Positions 9,571-17,801 of a DNA stretch of 34,680 nt are shown here, in pieces. Below the pieces are notes generated by a model, which saw only the letters and a program-made list of their open reading frames with translations, ran no database searches and was not told the DNA's origin. Numbering within the stretch: position 1 is the stretch's first letter; each line of letters opens with the position of its first letter. The stretch spans positions 1 through 34,680 of the forward strand of contig NZ_LT965958.1 in NCBI RefSeq assembly GCF_900240995.1, read 5' to 3'. Source of the DNA: Bacillus sp. Marseille-P3661. GTDB taxonomy: Bacteria; Bacillota; Bacilli; Bacillales; Bacillaceae_J. The position numbers and the translations under genes were made by a program.

Positions 9571-9960
9571 ATGAAAAACACGTTTAAAGTATTTGTATAC
9601 GGGACATTATTGGTTGATGAATCGAATCATCATGTTGCAAAACCATATCTTCACTCCGTCGAACCTGGAATAGTAAAAGGTTTTTTATACACTGTTGGAC
9701 CCTATCCTGCTTTACTTGCGGACCCAAATGGAATGGAGATTAAAGGTGAATGGTTCACAGTTGATGCTGTTGGATTAAAGCGAATGGATGAACTTGAAGG
9801 CTATCATGAAAACAGAGATCAAAATTATTATGAAAGAATAATAATTAATGATTGCTATAGTAATGCCGAAGGATTTGTGTATGTATTTAAAGAAGAACAA
9901 GTAGCAGGTTTGGATTTAATAGAATGTGGATCATGGCGAGATTATAGAAATAATAAATGA
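9571..9960 (+). CDS. Gamma-glutamylcyclotransferase-like (GGCT/AIG2) protein, second of a pair
   Basis: About 129 residues when started at the ATG after AAAAAGG. An upstream in-frame TTG would add ten residues overlapping the previous gene and has no ribosome binding site. The signature FVYGTLLVDESNH is at the N-terminus and the catalytic glutamate is in MDELEGYHEN, as in YtfP/AIG2-like proteins. Start and stop context indicate translational coupling to the first GGCT gene, and the two are not the same frame interrupted by a point frameshift with loss of signals, because the second has its own site and start. Confidence 0.8.
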   Translation: MKNTFKVFVYGTLLVDESNHHVAKPYLHSVEPGIVKGFLYTVGPYPALLADPNGMEIKGEWFTVDAVGLKRMDELEGYHENRDQNYYERIIINDCYSNAEGFVYVFKEEQVAGLDLIECGSWRDYRNNK

Positions 9961-10135
9961 TGGGATGGAACTGGAAAAGGACTGTATTGTAATTTTCAAG
10001 AATTTGCAAGATAGCAATAAGTTCCAAAAAGTACACTAATGCAGCAATAATTAATTTAAGTTATCAGTTGTTTTAGCTCTATTATTATTTTATACTATCA
10101 TTACTTTATTGCTATGTAGGAGGGAGGAATAGCTA

Positions 10136-11323
10136 ATGTTAAAAAACTTTTTACAAGATCACTCTGTACAGAATCAGCCATTAAGAGAAATATATAAATA
10201 TATTTATGAGAATGCTCCTGTTTCTCGTGCGGATATTATTAAAAAGACAGAACTAAATCGTACAAAGGTTGCCCATTTATTAGAAGAATTACTAAGGATG
10301 GGGTTTATATCGCATTTTGGATACGGGGAGCCAACAGGAGGAAGGCCGCCTGTTTTATATAAAATTAATTCAGAATGCAGCTATATCATTGGGGTTCAAA
10401 TTAACCGGATCCACACCAGGGTAATATTATTTGATTTATTGTTTAATACTGTTGAGGAAGAAACAGTAGCGATGACCTATTATCACACGCCAGATGTTAT
10501 AATACCGAAAATAATAGACATCATTGAATCGTTTAAGAATACTTTTAATTTTTCATTAGACGAGTTGGTTGGAATTGGCATCGGTACGGTGGGACCTTTA
10601 GATCGGAACAAAGGTATTATTTTAAATCCTAACCCTCCCATTGCAAAAGACTGGGTAAATGTGGCCCTTGTTGACGAAATTAAAAAGAAATTTCCTGTGA
10701 AAGTTATCTTAGAAAATGGTGCGAATGCCATTGCGCTTGGAGAGTTTAAGGAGATTGGTAGTCCTATTCAGAATTTGTTAAATGTTACCGTTGGTTGGTC
10801 TTGGGGCTGCGGTGTGATTGTTGATGGAAATTTATTAGAAGTTAAAAGCGGAGATGTAAGTGGTTACTCACATATGATTCTTGAAGTTGATGGGAAAGAT
10901 TGCTCTTGTGGGAAAAAAGGATGTGCAAATGCATATACATCTGTTCATGCGTTGCTAAATGATATTAAATTGAAAGCACCAAGTCTTTATGATGAATATA
11001 TAAAAAATATTGATCAAATGACGTTTGATGAAGTGATGAGATTTTTATTGTTAAAGGAGTCAGTGGTCGAGGATTCGGTTATCAGTTCTGCACGCTACCT
11101 TGGAATAGCAGTTGCTAATATGGTAAATATGTTTCATTCAGAAGTAGTGATATTAAACGGTCCGTTAATTGATTATTATCCAAACTATTTTGAGGAAGTC
11201 ACTCACCATGCCATGTTAAATCTTTATCATAAAGAAAAAATAACAATGAAGAAAGCGAAATTTGAAAGTGAATCTGCTTTAAAAGGGAACGCTGTACAAG
11301 TATTTGATTTATTCCTAGAATAG
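10136..11323 (+). CDS. ROK-family transcriptional regulator, likely controller of the TRAP-TAXI genes
   Basis: 395 residues. A winged helix-turn-helix occupies about residues 15-75 (SRADIIKKTELNRTKVAHLL and TGGRPPVLY). The rest is a ROK domain with the zinc motif CSCGKKGC (C256, C258, C263). Several residues that bind or phosphorylate sugars in ROK kinases are absent: the catalytic Asp of the ND motif is Gly (ENGANA, G195), the GExGH glutamate is missing (SGYSHM, H246 kept), and the Glu usually after the zinc motif is Asn (N265). So it is not a kinase and may bind a non-sugar effector. ATG follows AGGAGGGAGG. It lies immediately upstream of the TRAP genes, which carry shared palindromes. Confidence 0.88.
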   Translation: MLKNFLQDHSVQNQPLREIYKYIYENAPVSRADIIKKTELNRTKVAHLLEELLRMGFISHFGYGEPTGGRPPVLYKINSECSYIIGVQINRIHTRVILFDLLFNTVEEETVAMTYYHTPDVIIPKIIDIIESFKNTFNFSLDELVGIGIGTVGPLDRNKGIILNPNPPIAKDWVNVALVDEIKKKFPVKVILENGANAIALGEFKEIGSPIQNLLNVTVGWSWGCGVIVDGNLLEVKSGDVSGYSHMILEVDGKDCSCGKKGCANAYTSVHALLNDIKLKAPSLYDEYIKNIDQMTFDEVMRFLLLKESVVEDSVISSARYLGIAVANMVNMFHSEVVILNGPLIDYYPNYFEEVTHHAMLNLYHKEKITMKKAKFESESALKGNAVQVFDLFLE

Positions 11324-11361
11324 AGTGAATAAAAATCTGAAAATAAATATAATTTTAAATA

Positions 11362-11390
11362 TTGACAAATTATGTGGAATGTAATAAATT
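11362..11390 (+). promoter_or_regulatory. Sigma-A type promoter of the TRAP operon
   Basis: A consensus -35 TTGACA (11362-11367), a 17-base spacer and -10 TAAATT (11385-11390, 4 of 6). The predicted start of transcription near 11397 is about five bases before the palindrome at 11402-11424. Confidence 0.7.
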
Positions 11391-11401
11391 TTATTTATCC
11401 A

Positions 11402-11424
11402 CTTTTGCACAAATACTGCAAAAG
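11402..11424. promoter_or_regulatory. Palindromic operator candidate, copy 1
   Basis: CTTTTGCA and TGCAAAAG are perfect 8-bp arms around the 7-base spacer CAAATAC; including A11401 and T11425 the arms are 9 bp. Its position just after the predicted transcription start is a standard repressor site. The same 23-bp element recurs before the next two genes. Confidence 0.7.
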
Positions 11425-11545
11425 TATTTACGAAAGATTTATCATATTTTGAAAAGGTTTTCTTATTGGATTGGACCTGAGGGCATGCTCAAAATATGAA
11501 ACTAAAATTCTATTTATCTATCAAAATTTCATAAGGAGGTACTTC

Positions 11546-13462
11546 ATGAATCAATGGACTATTAAGCTTATTAGTGCATTAGCATTGATAATGGCCATAT
11601 TTCACCTTTATGCAGGTGGGATTCAACTCTTTCCGGCTACACAGCAAAGAGCAATACATATAGGTCTAGCTTTTGCATTAATATTTTTACTGTATCCTTT
11701 CTCAAGGAAAAAGAAGAGTGGGGCAGAAAAGCCAATTTTAATGGCATCGAATGTAGTGCTTGCTATAATTTCGATTTTATCAGGAGTATATATTTTTACA
11801 CACTTTATGGAGCTTGCGACATCGTTGAATTCTCCTTCAACGCTAACCATGCTAGTGGGTATTCTAGTTATTTTAATGACATTAGAAGCATCTCGAAGGA
11901 TTTTAGGTTGGAGTTTGCCAATCATTTCATTAATATTTATAGTTTATGCGTTTATCGGGGATAAATTACCGTTAATGTTTGCACATTCAGGATTTTCGTT
12001 AGAAAGAATTGTTACGCAGGTTGGCTTGAGTAATCAAGGTATTCTTGGTCTACCGCTCGGTGTTTCAGCCACTTACATTGTACTGTTCATAATTTTTGGC
12101 TCTTTGCTAGAAAAGTCTGGGGCGGGTAAGTTATTTATTGATTTGGCAATGGCGCTTGTGGGCAGATTTCGTGGCGGTGCTGCTAAAGTATCTGTAGTTG
12201 CTAGTGCTTTGTTTGGAACGATCAGTGGGAGTCAAGTTGCAAATGTTGCAACAACAGGTGTTTTAACAATACCGTTAATGAAAAAAGGGGGCTACAAAGC
12301 AGAATATGCTGGTGCAGTTGAAGCGGTAGCATCAACAGGCGGGATGTTTTTACCACCTGTTATGGGAGCGGTTTCATTTCTAATTGCCGACTTCCTTCAA
12401 GTAGATTATGCACAAGTAGTGATTGCAGCATTTTTGCCTGCGTTGTTATATTTTATTGCAATCTTTATTATGGTGGATTTGAAAGCTGCGCAATTAAATA
12501 CACAGGTTCAAGTTACTGAGGAAATTGAAACGCCCAATGTTAAAAAGCTCTTGGCAGAAAAGGGACATTTGTTATTACCACTGTTAGTTTTGATCTTTTT
12601 GCTACTAGTTTTGCAGTGGAGTCCACCATTAGCAGGATTTTGGTCGATTGTTTCGATTCCGATTGCAAGTTTAATAAAGAAAGAAACACGAATGAAGGTA
12701 AAGGATATTATTGAAGCCTTACAGCAAGGTGTTAAGTTATCTTTAATGGTTGCAGCTGCAACCGCTTGTGCCGGTATTGTAATTGGTGTCATCAATATGA
12801 CGGGAATGGGTCTTCGTTTTTCAGGATTACTAGTTGAATTAGCTGGCGGAAGTTTATTTATGCTATTAGTCTTAACAATGCTTGCTTCAATTATTATGGG
12901 AATGGGTCTTCCACCGGTGGCATCGTACATTGTTCTAGCGATTTTAGCGGCACCGGCTATGACAAATCTAGGTGTTCCAGCAATGGCTGCACATCTATTT
13001 ATCTTCTATTATGGTACTCTATCAGCTATTACGCCACCTGTAGCTTTTGCGGCTTATGCGGCTAGCGGTATCTCGGGTGCCGATCCAATGAAAACAGGGT
13101 TTGTCGCCGTACGTTTAGCTGCGGTTGCCTTTATCGTACCATTTATGTTTGTGTATGGTCCTGCATTAATTATGCAAGGATCAGTTACATCTATTATATT
13201 ATCCACGATTTCGGCAATCATCGGTGTGTATAGCTTAGCGGTTGCACTAGAAGGTTATTTAAAACAACGTATAAAATTTTATTCACGATTATTATTGTTG
13301 GTTGGCGCGTTCTTGTTAATTCATGTTGGCGTTGTAACAGATGCTATTGGAGTATGTATTGTAGGTCTGATATTGTTGTTTGAATTGAAAAGAAAAGCCG
13401 TTACGAATAGTCCTTTAAACACTGAAAACTCTATTGGTACCGTAAATAACATTGAAAATTAA
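11546..13462 (+). CDS. TRAP transporter fused permease (DctQM-type, TAXI class)
   Basis: 638 residues from the ATG that follows a perfect AAGGAGGT; a TTG 75 bases upstream is in frame but has no ribosome binding site. The N-terminal part (about residues 1-170) has four hydrophobic helices like the small DctQ subunit, and the remainder resembles the DctM large subunit with repeated glycine-rich motifs such as GTISGSQVANVATTG, STGGMFLPPVMGAVSF, IMGMGLPPVASYIVLA and ITPPVAFAAYAASGI. Such fused permeases work with TAXI-type binding proteins and drive uptake of organic acids with a sodium gradient. It heads an operon with an MBL-fold hydrolase and a TAXI lipoprotein and is probably under the upstream ROK regulator. 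Confidence 0.93.
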   Translation: MNQWTIKLISALALIMAIFHLYAGGIQLFPATQQRAIHIGLAFALIFLLYPFSRKKKSGAEKPILMASNVVLAIISILSGVYIFTHFMELATSLNSPSTLTMLVGILVILMTLEASRRILGWSLPIISLIFIVYAFIGDKLPLMFAHSGFSLERIVTQVGLSNQGILGLPLGVSATYIVLFIIFGSLLEKSGAGKLFIDLAMALVGRFRGGAAKVSVVASALFGTISGSQVANVATTGVLTIPLMKKGGYKAEYAGAVEAVASTGGMFLPPVMGAVSFLIADFLQVDYAQVVIAAFLPALLYFIAIFIMVDLKAAQLNTQVQVTEEIETPNVKKLLAEKGHLLLPLLVLIFLLLVLQWSPPLAGFWSIVSIPIASLIKKETRMKVKDIIEALQQGVKLSLMVAAATACAGIVIGVINMTGMGLRFSGLLVELAGGSLFMLLVLTMLASIIMGMGLPPVASYIVLAILAAPAMTNLGVPAMAAHLFIFYYGTLSAITPPVAFAAYAASGISGADPMKTGFVAVRLAAVAFIVPFMFVYGPALIMQGSVTSIILSTISAIIGVYSLAVALEGYLKQRIKFYSRLLLLVGAFLLIHVGVVTDAIGVCIVGLILLFELKRKAVTNSPLNTENSIGTVNNIEN

Positions 13463-13475
13463 AATTTTTTAATAA

Positions 13476-13498
13476 CTTTTGCACAAATCATGCAAAAG
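13476..13498. promoter_or_regulatory. Palindromic operator candidate, copy 2
   Basis: CTTTTGCA and TGCAAAAG arms with spacer CAAATCA, same length and arms as copy 1. It lies 14 bases after the permease stop and 37 before the next start. No convincing promoter was seen around it, so it might act as an internal roadblock or as an RNA stem. Confidence 0.65.
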
Positions 13499-13534
13499 GA
13501 AGATAAATATTAAATCTAGTAGGAGATGATCATT

Positions 13535-14371
13535 ATGTCAAATGTATCAGTTGTAATGTTAGGAACAGGCAGTCCACGTCCAAATTTAAATCGCTCTCAA
13601 CCGGCGCAAGCATTAGTTATCGATAAAGAAACGATTTTAATTGATTGTGGAGAAGGCACTACAGCGCAGTTAATGAAAGCAGGAATTGCCCCAGAGTCTA
13701 TAAAAACTTTAATTATTACACATTTACATTCAGACCACACACTGGGATATGGTCAATTTTTATTAGGTGGATGGGGTCAAGGAAGATCTGAATTAACCAT
13801 AATCGGCCCGAAAGGAACAAAAGCATTCCATGATAGCATTGTGAACATGTACTCTTATGATATTGATTATCGCTGTTCACTTGGTCGCTCAGGTGCAGGT
13901 ATTCGTGACGTTAGAATTATCGAGTTTGATGAACCGGGTGAGTTAAAGGAAAATCCGCTACCATATAAAATTACGACAGCACGAATGATTCACAATGTTC
14001 CAACATTTGCTTTCCGTTTTGAAATTGGTGAAAAAGTGGTTGTTATTTCGAGCGATACGGCTCCGAATGAAGAAATTGTGGAATTAGCGCAAGGCGCTGA
14101 TATCCTTGTTCAAAATGCTGGACTGACACCTGGAGTAAGAAGTGCTGCTCTTGAAAAAATTTGGGCAAACCTTCAGAAAGAGCATTGTTCTCCAGCTCAA
14201 GCAGGCACAATTGCCGAAAGAGCAAAGGTGAAAAAAGTTGTTTTAACTCACTTTCTACCAGAAGCAGACGCAACGATTGCTTTTAATGAAGCATCTACGG
14301 TATTTACAGGTGAAGTTATTGTTCCTGAAGATTTACAAGTCATTAAGGTAGATCAACTAATAACTAAGTAA
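13535..14371 (+). CDS. MBL-fold metallo-hydrolase within the TRAP-TAXI operon
   Basis: 278 residues starting at the ATG nine bases after AGGAG; an ATG nine bases upstream overlaps that site and is unlikely. The metallo-beta-lactamase signature HLHSDH is at residues 63-68, an earlier aspartate is in LIDCGEGTTAQLM, and later metal ligands are in ISSDTAPNEEI and VVLTHFLPEA. The arrangement is like the RNase Z / AtsA (arylsulfatase-type) branch. Because it sits between the permease and the binding protein of one transporter, it probably acts on the imported compound, for example as an esterase, lactonase or sulfatase (inference). A tRNA-processing role would not explain this location. Confidence 0.88.
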   Translation: MSNVSVVMLGTGSPRPNLNRSQPAQALVIDKETILIDCGEGTTAQLMKAGIAPESIKTLIITHLHSDHTLGYGQFLLGGWGQGRSELTIIGPKGTKAFHDSIVNMYSYDIDYRCSLGRSGAGIRDVRIIEFDEPGELKENPLPYKITTARMIHNVPTFAFRFEIGEKVVVISSDTAPNEEIVELAQGADILVQNAGLTPGVRSAALEKIWANLQKEHCSPAQAGTIAERAKVKKVVLTHFLPEADATIAFNEASTVFTGEVIVPEDLQVIKVDQLITK

Positions 14372-14397
14372 TGCTTTATATTAAATTTTTATAAATA

Positions 14398-14420
14398 CTT
14401 TTGATTAATAGATGTAAAAG
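14398..14420. promoter_or_regulatory. Degenerate palindromic operator candidate, copy 3
   Basis: CTTTTG and TAAAAG ends of the same 23-bp element with a diverged centre; A14397 and T14421 extend the symmetry as in copy 1. It lies between the hydrolase stop and the TAXI gene start. Confidence 0.45.
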
Positions 14421-14442
14421 TACAATCGAAAAGGAGACTAAG

Positions 14443-15474
14443 ATGAAAAAGCAAATATGGAGGAATTTGGTTGTCGGTATGTTAATTTTATTGCTGATTA
14501 TTACTGCGGGGTGCTCTAGTAATTCTTCAAGTTCTAGTGAAAGTAATTCAGATGGTAGTAAAGCTGAAGGATATTCTGGTATTGTTCCAATATATACGCC
14601 TGGAGCGGGTGGAATTGCCTATATCTTAAGTGCAGGAATTAGTCAGGTTGTAAATAATTCAGGAGCACTACCAAATGTTCAACTCGCGACCGAAGCTACT
14701 AATGGAAGCGCTGATATTATGCAGTTTGTTTTAGATAAACATAAGGAAGGAAAGCCCGCATTTGGGGGATTAGCTGCCTCAACAGTTTCAAATTTGTATG
14801 AAGGTGAATATGGACCAATTGAAGGAGCGCATCCTGAGTTAAGAGGAGTTGGGTTCCTAAGTCTTACAGCTCTGCATGTTGTTGTGCCTGCCGATTCAGA
14901 TATTAAAGATTTTAGTGATTTAAAAGGTAAAAAAGTTGCGGCATCACCTGGAGCAGCAACAACAACATTATTGATGCAATTATTAGAAGAAGAGTATGGT
15001 CTATCTGAAAGCGACTACACTTATGTTCCCATTGATTACGCTGAAATTCAACAAGGCTTGCAGAATGGTAGCATTGATGCTGGTCTAATAAATGGAGCAA
15101 TCCCAGCACCACTTGTCAAAGAAACAGAATCACTAACAGATATACGTGTTCTATCCGTGGGGAAAGAAGAAATGGAAAGCTTTTTAGAAAGTTATCCTTA
15201 TCATGGTTCAATGACAATAGAAGCTGGAACCTATAAAGACCAAAAAGAAGACATCCTTGTACCACTTTTACTAATAATCTATGCTACACATGAAAAAACA
15301 GACGATGATATTGTTTATAATCTTGTTAAAACAATGCTAGAAAGTGGCGACCAATTAGTTGATATCCACCCCGAGGCAAAAAATATTAATGGTGATACGA
15401 TCTTAAACGGTGTTGCTGTTCCGCTGCATGCTGGAGCAGAAAAGTATTATAAAGAAAAGGGAATAATTGAGTAG
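14443..15474 (+). CDS. TAXI-type TRAP transporter solute-binding lipoprotein
   Basis: 343 residues from the ATG after AAGGAGA; a TTG 42 bases upstream is in frame but lies inside palindrome copy 3. The N-terminus is a lipoprotein signal (MKKQIWRN, hydrophobic core, then ITAGC with the lipidated Cys), followed by a serine-rich linker. The mature part shows TAXI-family features: IYTPGAGGIAYILSAGISQV, the block LKGKKVAASPGAATTTLLMQ and the IDYAEIQQGLQNGSIDAGLI region. It captures the substrate outside the membrane and hands it to the fused permease encoded two genes upstream. Substrate class is not evident; characterised relatives bind glutamate-like or other carboxylates. Confidence 0.92.
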   Translation: MKKQIWRNLVVGMLILLLIITAGCSSNSSSSSESNSDGSKAEGYSGIVPIYTPGAGGIAYILSAGISQVVNNSGALPNVQLATEATNGSADIMQFVLDKHKEGKPAFGGLAASTVSNLYEGEYGPIEGAHPELRGVGFLSLTALHVVVPADSDIKDFSDLKGKKVAASPGAATTTLLMQLLEEEYGLSESDYTYVPIDYAEIQQGLQNGSIDAGLINGAIPAPLVKETESLTDIRVLSVGKEEMESFLESYPYHGSMTIEAGTYKDQKEDILVPLLLIIYATHEKTDDDIVYNLVKTMLESGDQLVDIHPEAKNINGDTILNGVAVPLHAGAEKYYKEKGIIE

Positions 15475-15539
15475 GTAAAGTTTCAAAATACTTGAACCGA
15501 AATTATCCTGAATGTATGGCGTTCTTAATATTATGATCG

Positions 15540-15575
15540 TGCTAGTTGAGCTTTATGCTTAACTAGCATTTTTTT
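15540..15575 (+). terminator. Rho-independent terminator of the TRAP-TAXI operon
   Basis: TGCTAGTTGAGC and the opposed GCTTAACTAGCA form a strong stem, with seven T residues directly after it. It separates the operon from the repeat array. Confidence 0.88.
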
Positions 15576-15600
15576 AATCTAATAAACTGTAGTTTTAATC

Positions 15601-17170
15601 TTTTTTTGGAAATACAACAATAAAAAGGCGTTTTGAGCTAGGATCCAATTTTAATTCTGACAGGAATAGAAGGAAAACGGAGTTTGAAGTCAGAATCTGG
15701 TGGTAATTCTGACAGGAATAGAAGGAAAACGGAGTTTGAAGTCAGAATCTGGTGGTAATTCTGACAGGAATAGAAGGAAAAAGGCAATTTGAGTCAGAAG
15801 CAGGTATCAATTCTGACAGGACCAGAAAGAAAAAGGCAATTTGAGTCAGAATCAGGTAGCGATTCTGACAGGAATAGAAGGAAAGAGACGTTTGGAGTCA
15901 GAATTAGGTATCAATTCTGACAGAAACAGAAGGAAAAAGCTGAATAGAGTCAGAATCAGGTAGCGATTCTGACAGGAATAGAAGGAAAGAGACGTTTGGA
16001 GTCAGAATTAGGTATCAATTCTGACAGAAACAGAAGGAAAAAGCTGAATAGAGTCAGAATCAGGTAGCGATTCTGACAGGAATAGAAGGAAAGAGACGTT
16101 TGGAGTCAGAATTAGGTATCAATTCTGACAGAAACAGAAGGAAAAAGCTGAATAGAGTCAGAATCAGGTAGCGATTCTGACAGGAATAGAAGGAAAAAGG
16201 TAATTAGAGTCAGAATCAGGTATCAATTCTGACAGGACCAGAAGGAAAAAGGCAATTAGAGTCAGAATCAGGTATCAATTCTGACAGGAACAGAAGGAAA
16301 AAGGCAATTAGAGTCAGAATCAGGTATCAATTCTGACAGAAACAGAAGGAAAAAGGCAATTAGAGTCAGAATCAGGTATCAATTCTGACAGAAACAGAAG
16401 GAAAAAGGCAATTAGAGTCAGAACTAGGTATCAATTCTGACAGAAACAGAAGGAAAAAGGCAATTAGAGTCAGAATTAGGTAGCGATTCTGACAGGAATA
16501 GAAGGAAAAAGGCAATTAGAGTCAGAATTAGGTAGCGATTCTGACAGGACCAGAAGGAAAAAGGCAATTAGAGTCAGAATCAGGTATCAATTCTGACAGA
16601 AACAGAAGGAAAAAGCTGAATAGAGTCAGAATCAGGTATCAATTCTGACAGGACCAGAAGGAAAAAGGCAATTAGAGTCAGAATTAGGTAGCGATTCTGA
16701 CAGGACCAGAAGGAAAAAGGCAATTAGAGTCAGAATTAGGTAGCGATTCTGACAGGACCAGAAGGAAAAAGGCAATTAGAGTCAGAATCAGGTAGCAATT
16801 CTGACAGAAACAGAAGGAAAAAGCTGAATAGAGTCAGAATCAGGTATCAATTCTGACAGGACCAGAAGGAAAAAGGCAATTAGAGTCAGAATCAGGCAGC
16901 AATTCTGACAGGACCAGAAGGAAAAAGGCAATTAGAGTCAGAATCAGGCAGCAATTCTGACAGGACCAGAAGGAAAAAGGCAATTAGAGTCAGAATCAGG
17001 TATCAATTCTGACAGAAACAGAAGGAAAAAGCTGAATAGAGTCAGAACCAGGTAGTAATTCTGACAGAAACAGAAGTAAAAAGGCAGTTAGAGTCAGAAT
17101 CAGGTATCAATTCTGACAGGACCAGAAGGAAAAAGGCAATTAGAGTCAGAATCAGGTATCAATCCGGACA
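15601..17170. repeat. Tandem array of about thirty 52-bp units (array 1)
   Basis: The motif AATTCTGAC recurs at 15653, 15705, 15757 and so on to 17161 with an exact 52-base step (29 intervals), and a decayed unit precedes it from 15601. Each unit has a palindrome, GTCAGAAT and ATTCTGAC separated by 9 bases, then a purine-rich spacer of 27 bases beginning AGGA and containing GAAGGAAAAAGG. Units differ by a few substitutions but no indels were noticed. 52 is not a multiple of three and no frame stays open, so it is non-coding. It fills the space between the TRAP terminator and the stop of the helix-turn-helix gene. There are no unique spacers. Confidence 0.95.
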
Positions 17171-17196
17171 GGATCATTTTTACATAAGAATACAAT

Positions 17197-17700
17197 TCAT
17201 TTAGTTACCCCATTTAACGGCTTCAAATTAAAATATTCCAAAGCCTCGTTTACATCATCGATATCGTAAATTTTCTTCTCGATGCAAAACTGAACAATTA
17301 AATCATATGTTTCACTGTCAGACAACGAATAGCCAGCAGAACTTAATAACTGGTCCATATCGGCTTTGTTTACCTCTAGCGCTAAGGCTAGGGCAATGAT
17401 CGTATTTTTACCAGGTCTATAAGTAGGATTAGAGCGTATTTTTGAAAAAAGTTTACGGTCAATTCCAGCTTTTTTATATACTTCAGCATCAGTATTTTCT
17501 TTTTTATCAATTAAGTTAAATAAAACTTGTTTCAGTGTAGGTTTCTGATTTTTTTTAATAAAAGTTTCAAGTTCAATAGGTTGGATATTTTGTAGGATAA
17601 TATCTTCATTGTAATGTATGGTTTCGCAAACTTCATTAATACTGTATAAGTGGTTATGTACATATTCTTGCATTTCTCTTAGTACCTGTTTATTAAGCAT
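17197..17700 (-). CDS. Helix-turn-helix-like helical protein divergent from a VWA gene
   Basis: 167 residues, soluble and almost all helical by appearance. The C-terminal two thirds read DAEVYKKAGIDRKLFSKIRS, then a NTIIALALALEVNKADM block and LLSSAGYSLSDSETYDLIV. This is a module I recall from the C-termini of bacterial macro-domain and other stress-related proteins, resembling a Cro/CI-type HTH. Its function is not established. ATG follows a GGGGGGTAGATGA site. It is transcribed away from a von Willebrand A gene across a 101-base gap, and its stop abuts the 52-bp array. It may regulate the pair or be a partner protein of the VWA product. Confidence 0.7.
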   Translation of the reverse strand: MLNKQVLREMQEYVHNHLYSINEVCETIHYNEDIILQNIQPIELETFIKKNQKPTLKQVLFNLIDKKENTDAEVYKKAGIDRKLFSKIRSNPTYRPGKNTIIALALALEVNKADMDQLLSSAGYSLSDSETYDLIVQFCIEKKIYDIDDVNEALEYFNLKPLNGVTK

Positions 17701-17725
17701 TTCATCTACCCCCCACTCAGGAAAT

Positions 17726-17742
17726 GTCGCCTAACAAGCGAC
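17726..17742. promoter_or_regulatory. Inverted repeat in the HTH-VWA intergenic region
   Basis: GTCGC and GCGAC flank CTAACAA in the short shared control region of two divergent genes. It could be an operator. A TATAAT hexamer on the minus strand (17768-17773) and TATAGT on the plus strand (17770-17775) suggest overlapping -10 elements, without clear -35 boxes. Confidence 0.35.
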
Positions 17743-17801
17743 CCAAAATCGGATTCTCTCAGCTATGATTATAGTATACCAAATGTGAGAGGATGATTTT
17801 A

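Noticed and set aside
11402-11424. Catabolite-response (cre) site
   Set aside because: The palindrome lacks the central CG and the spacing of the cre consensus; the arms and 23-bp length fit another repressor.
12508-12930. A 140-residue minus-strand open frame inside the TRAP permease gene
   Set aside because: The permease is clearly real in the other direction; the opposite frame is rich in Pro, Ile and Thr as expected of an antisense shadow.
15601-17170. CRISPR array
   Set aside because: The whole 52-bp unit repeats, including the part that would be a spacer. There are no unique spacers and no cas genes in the window.
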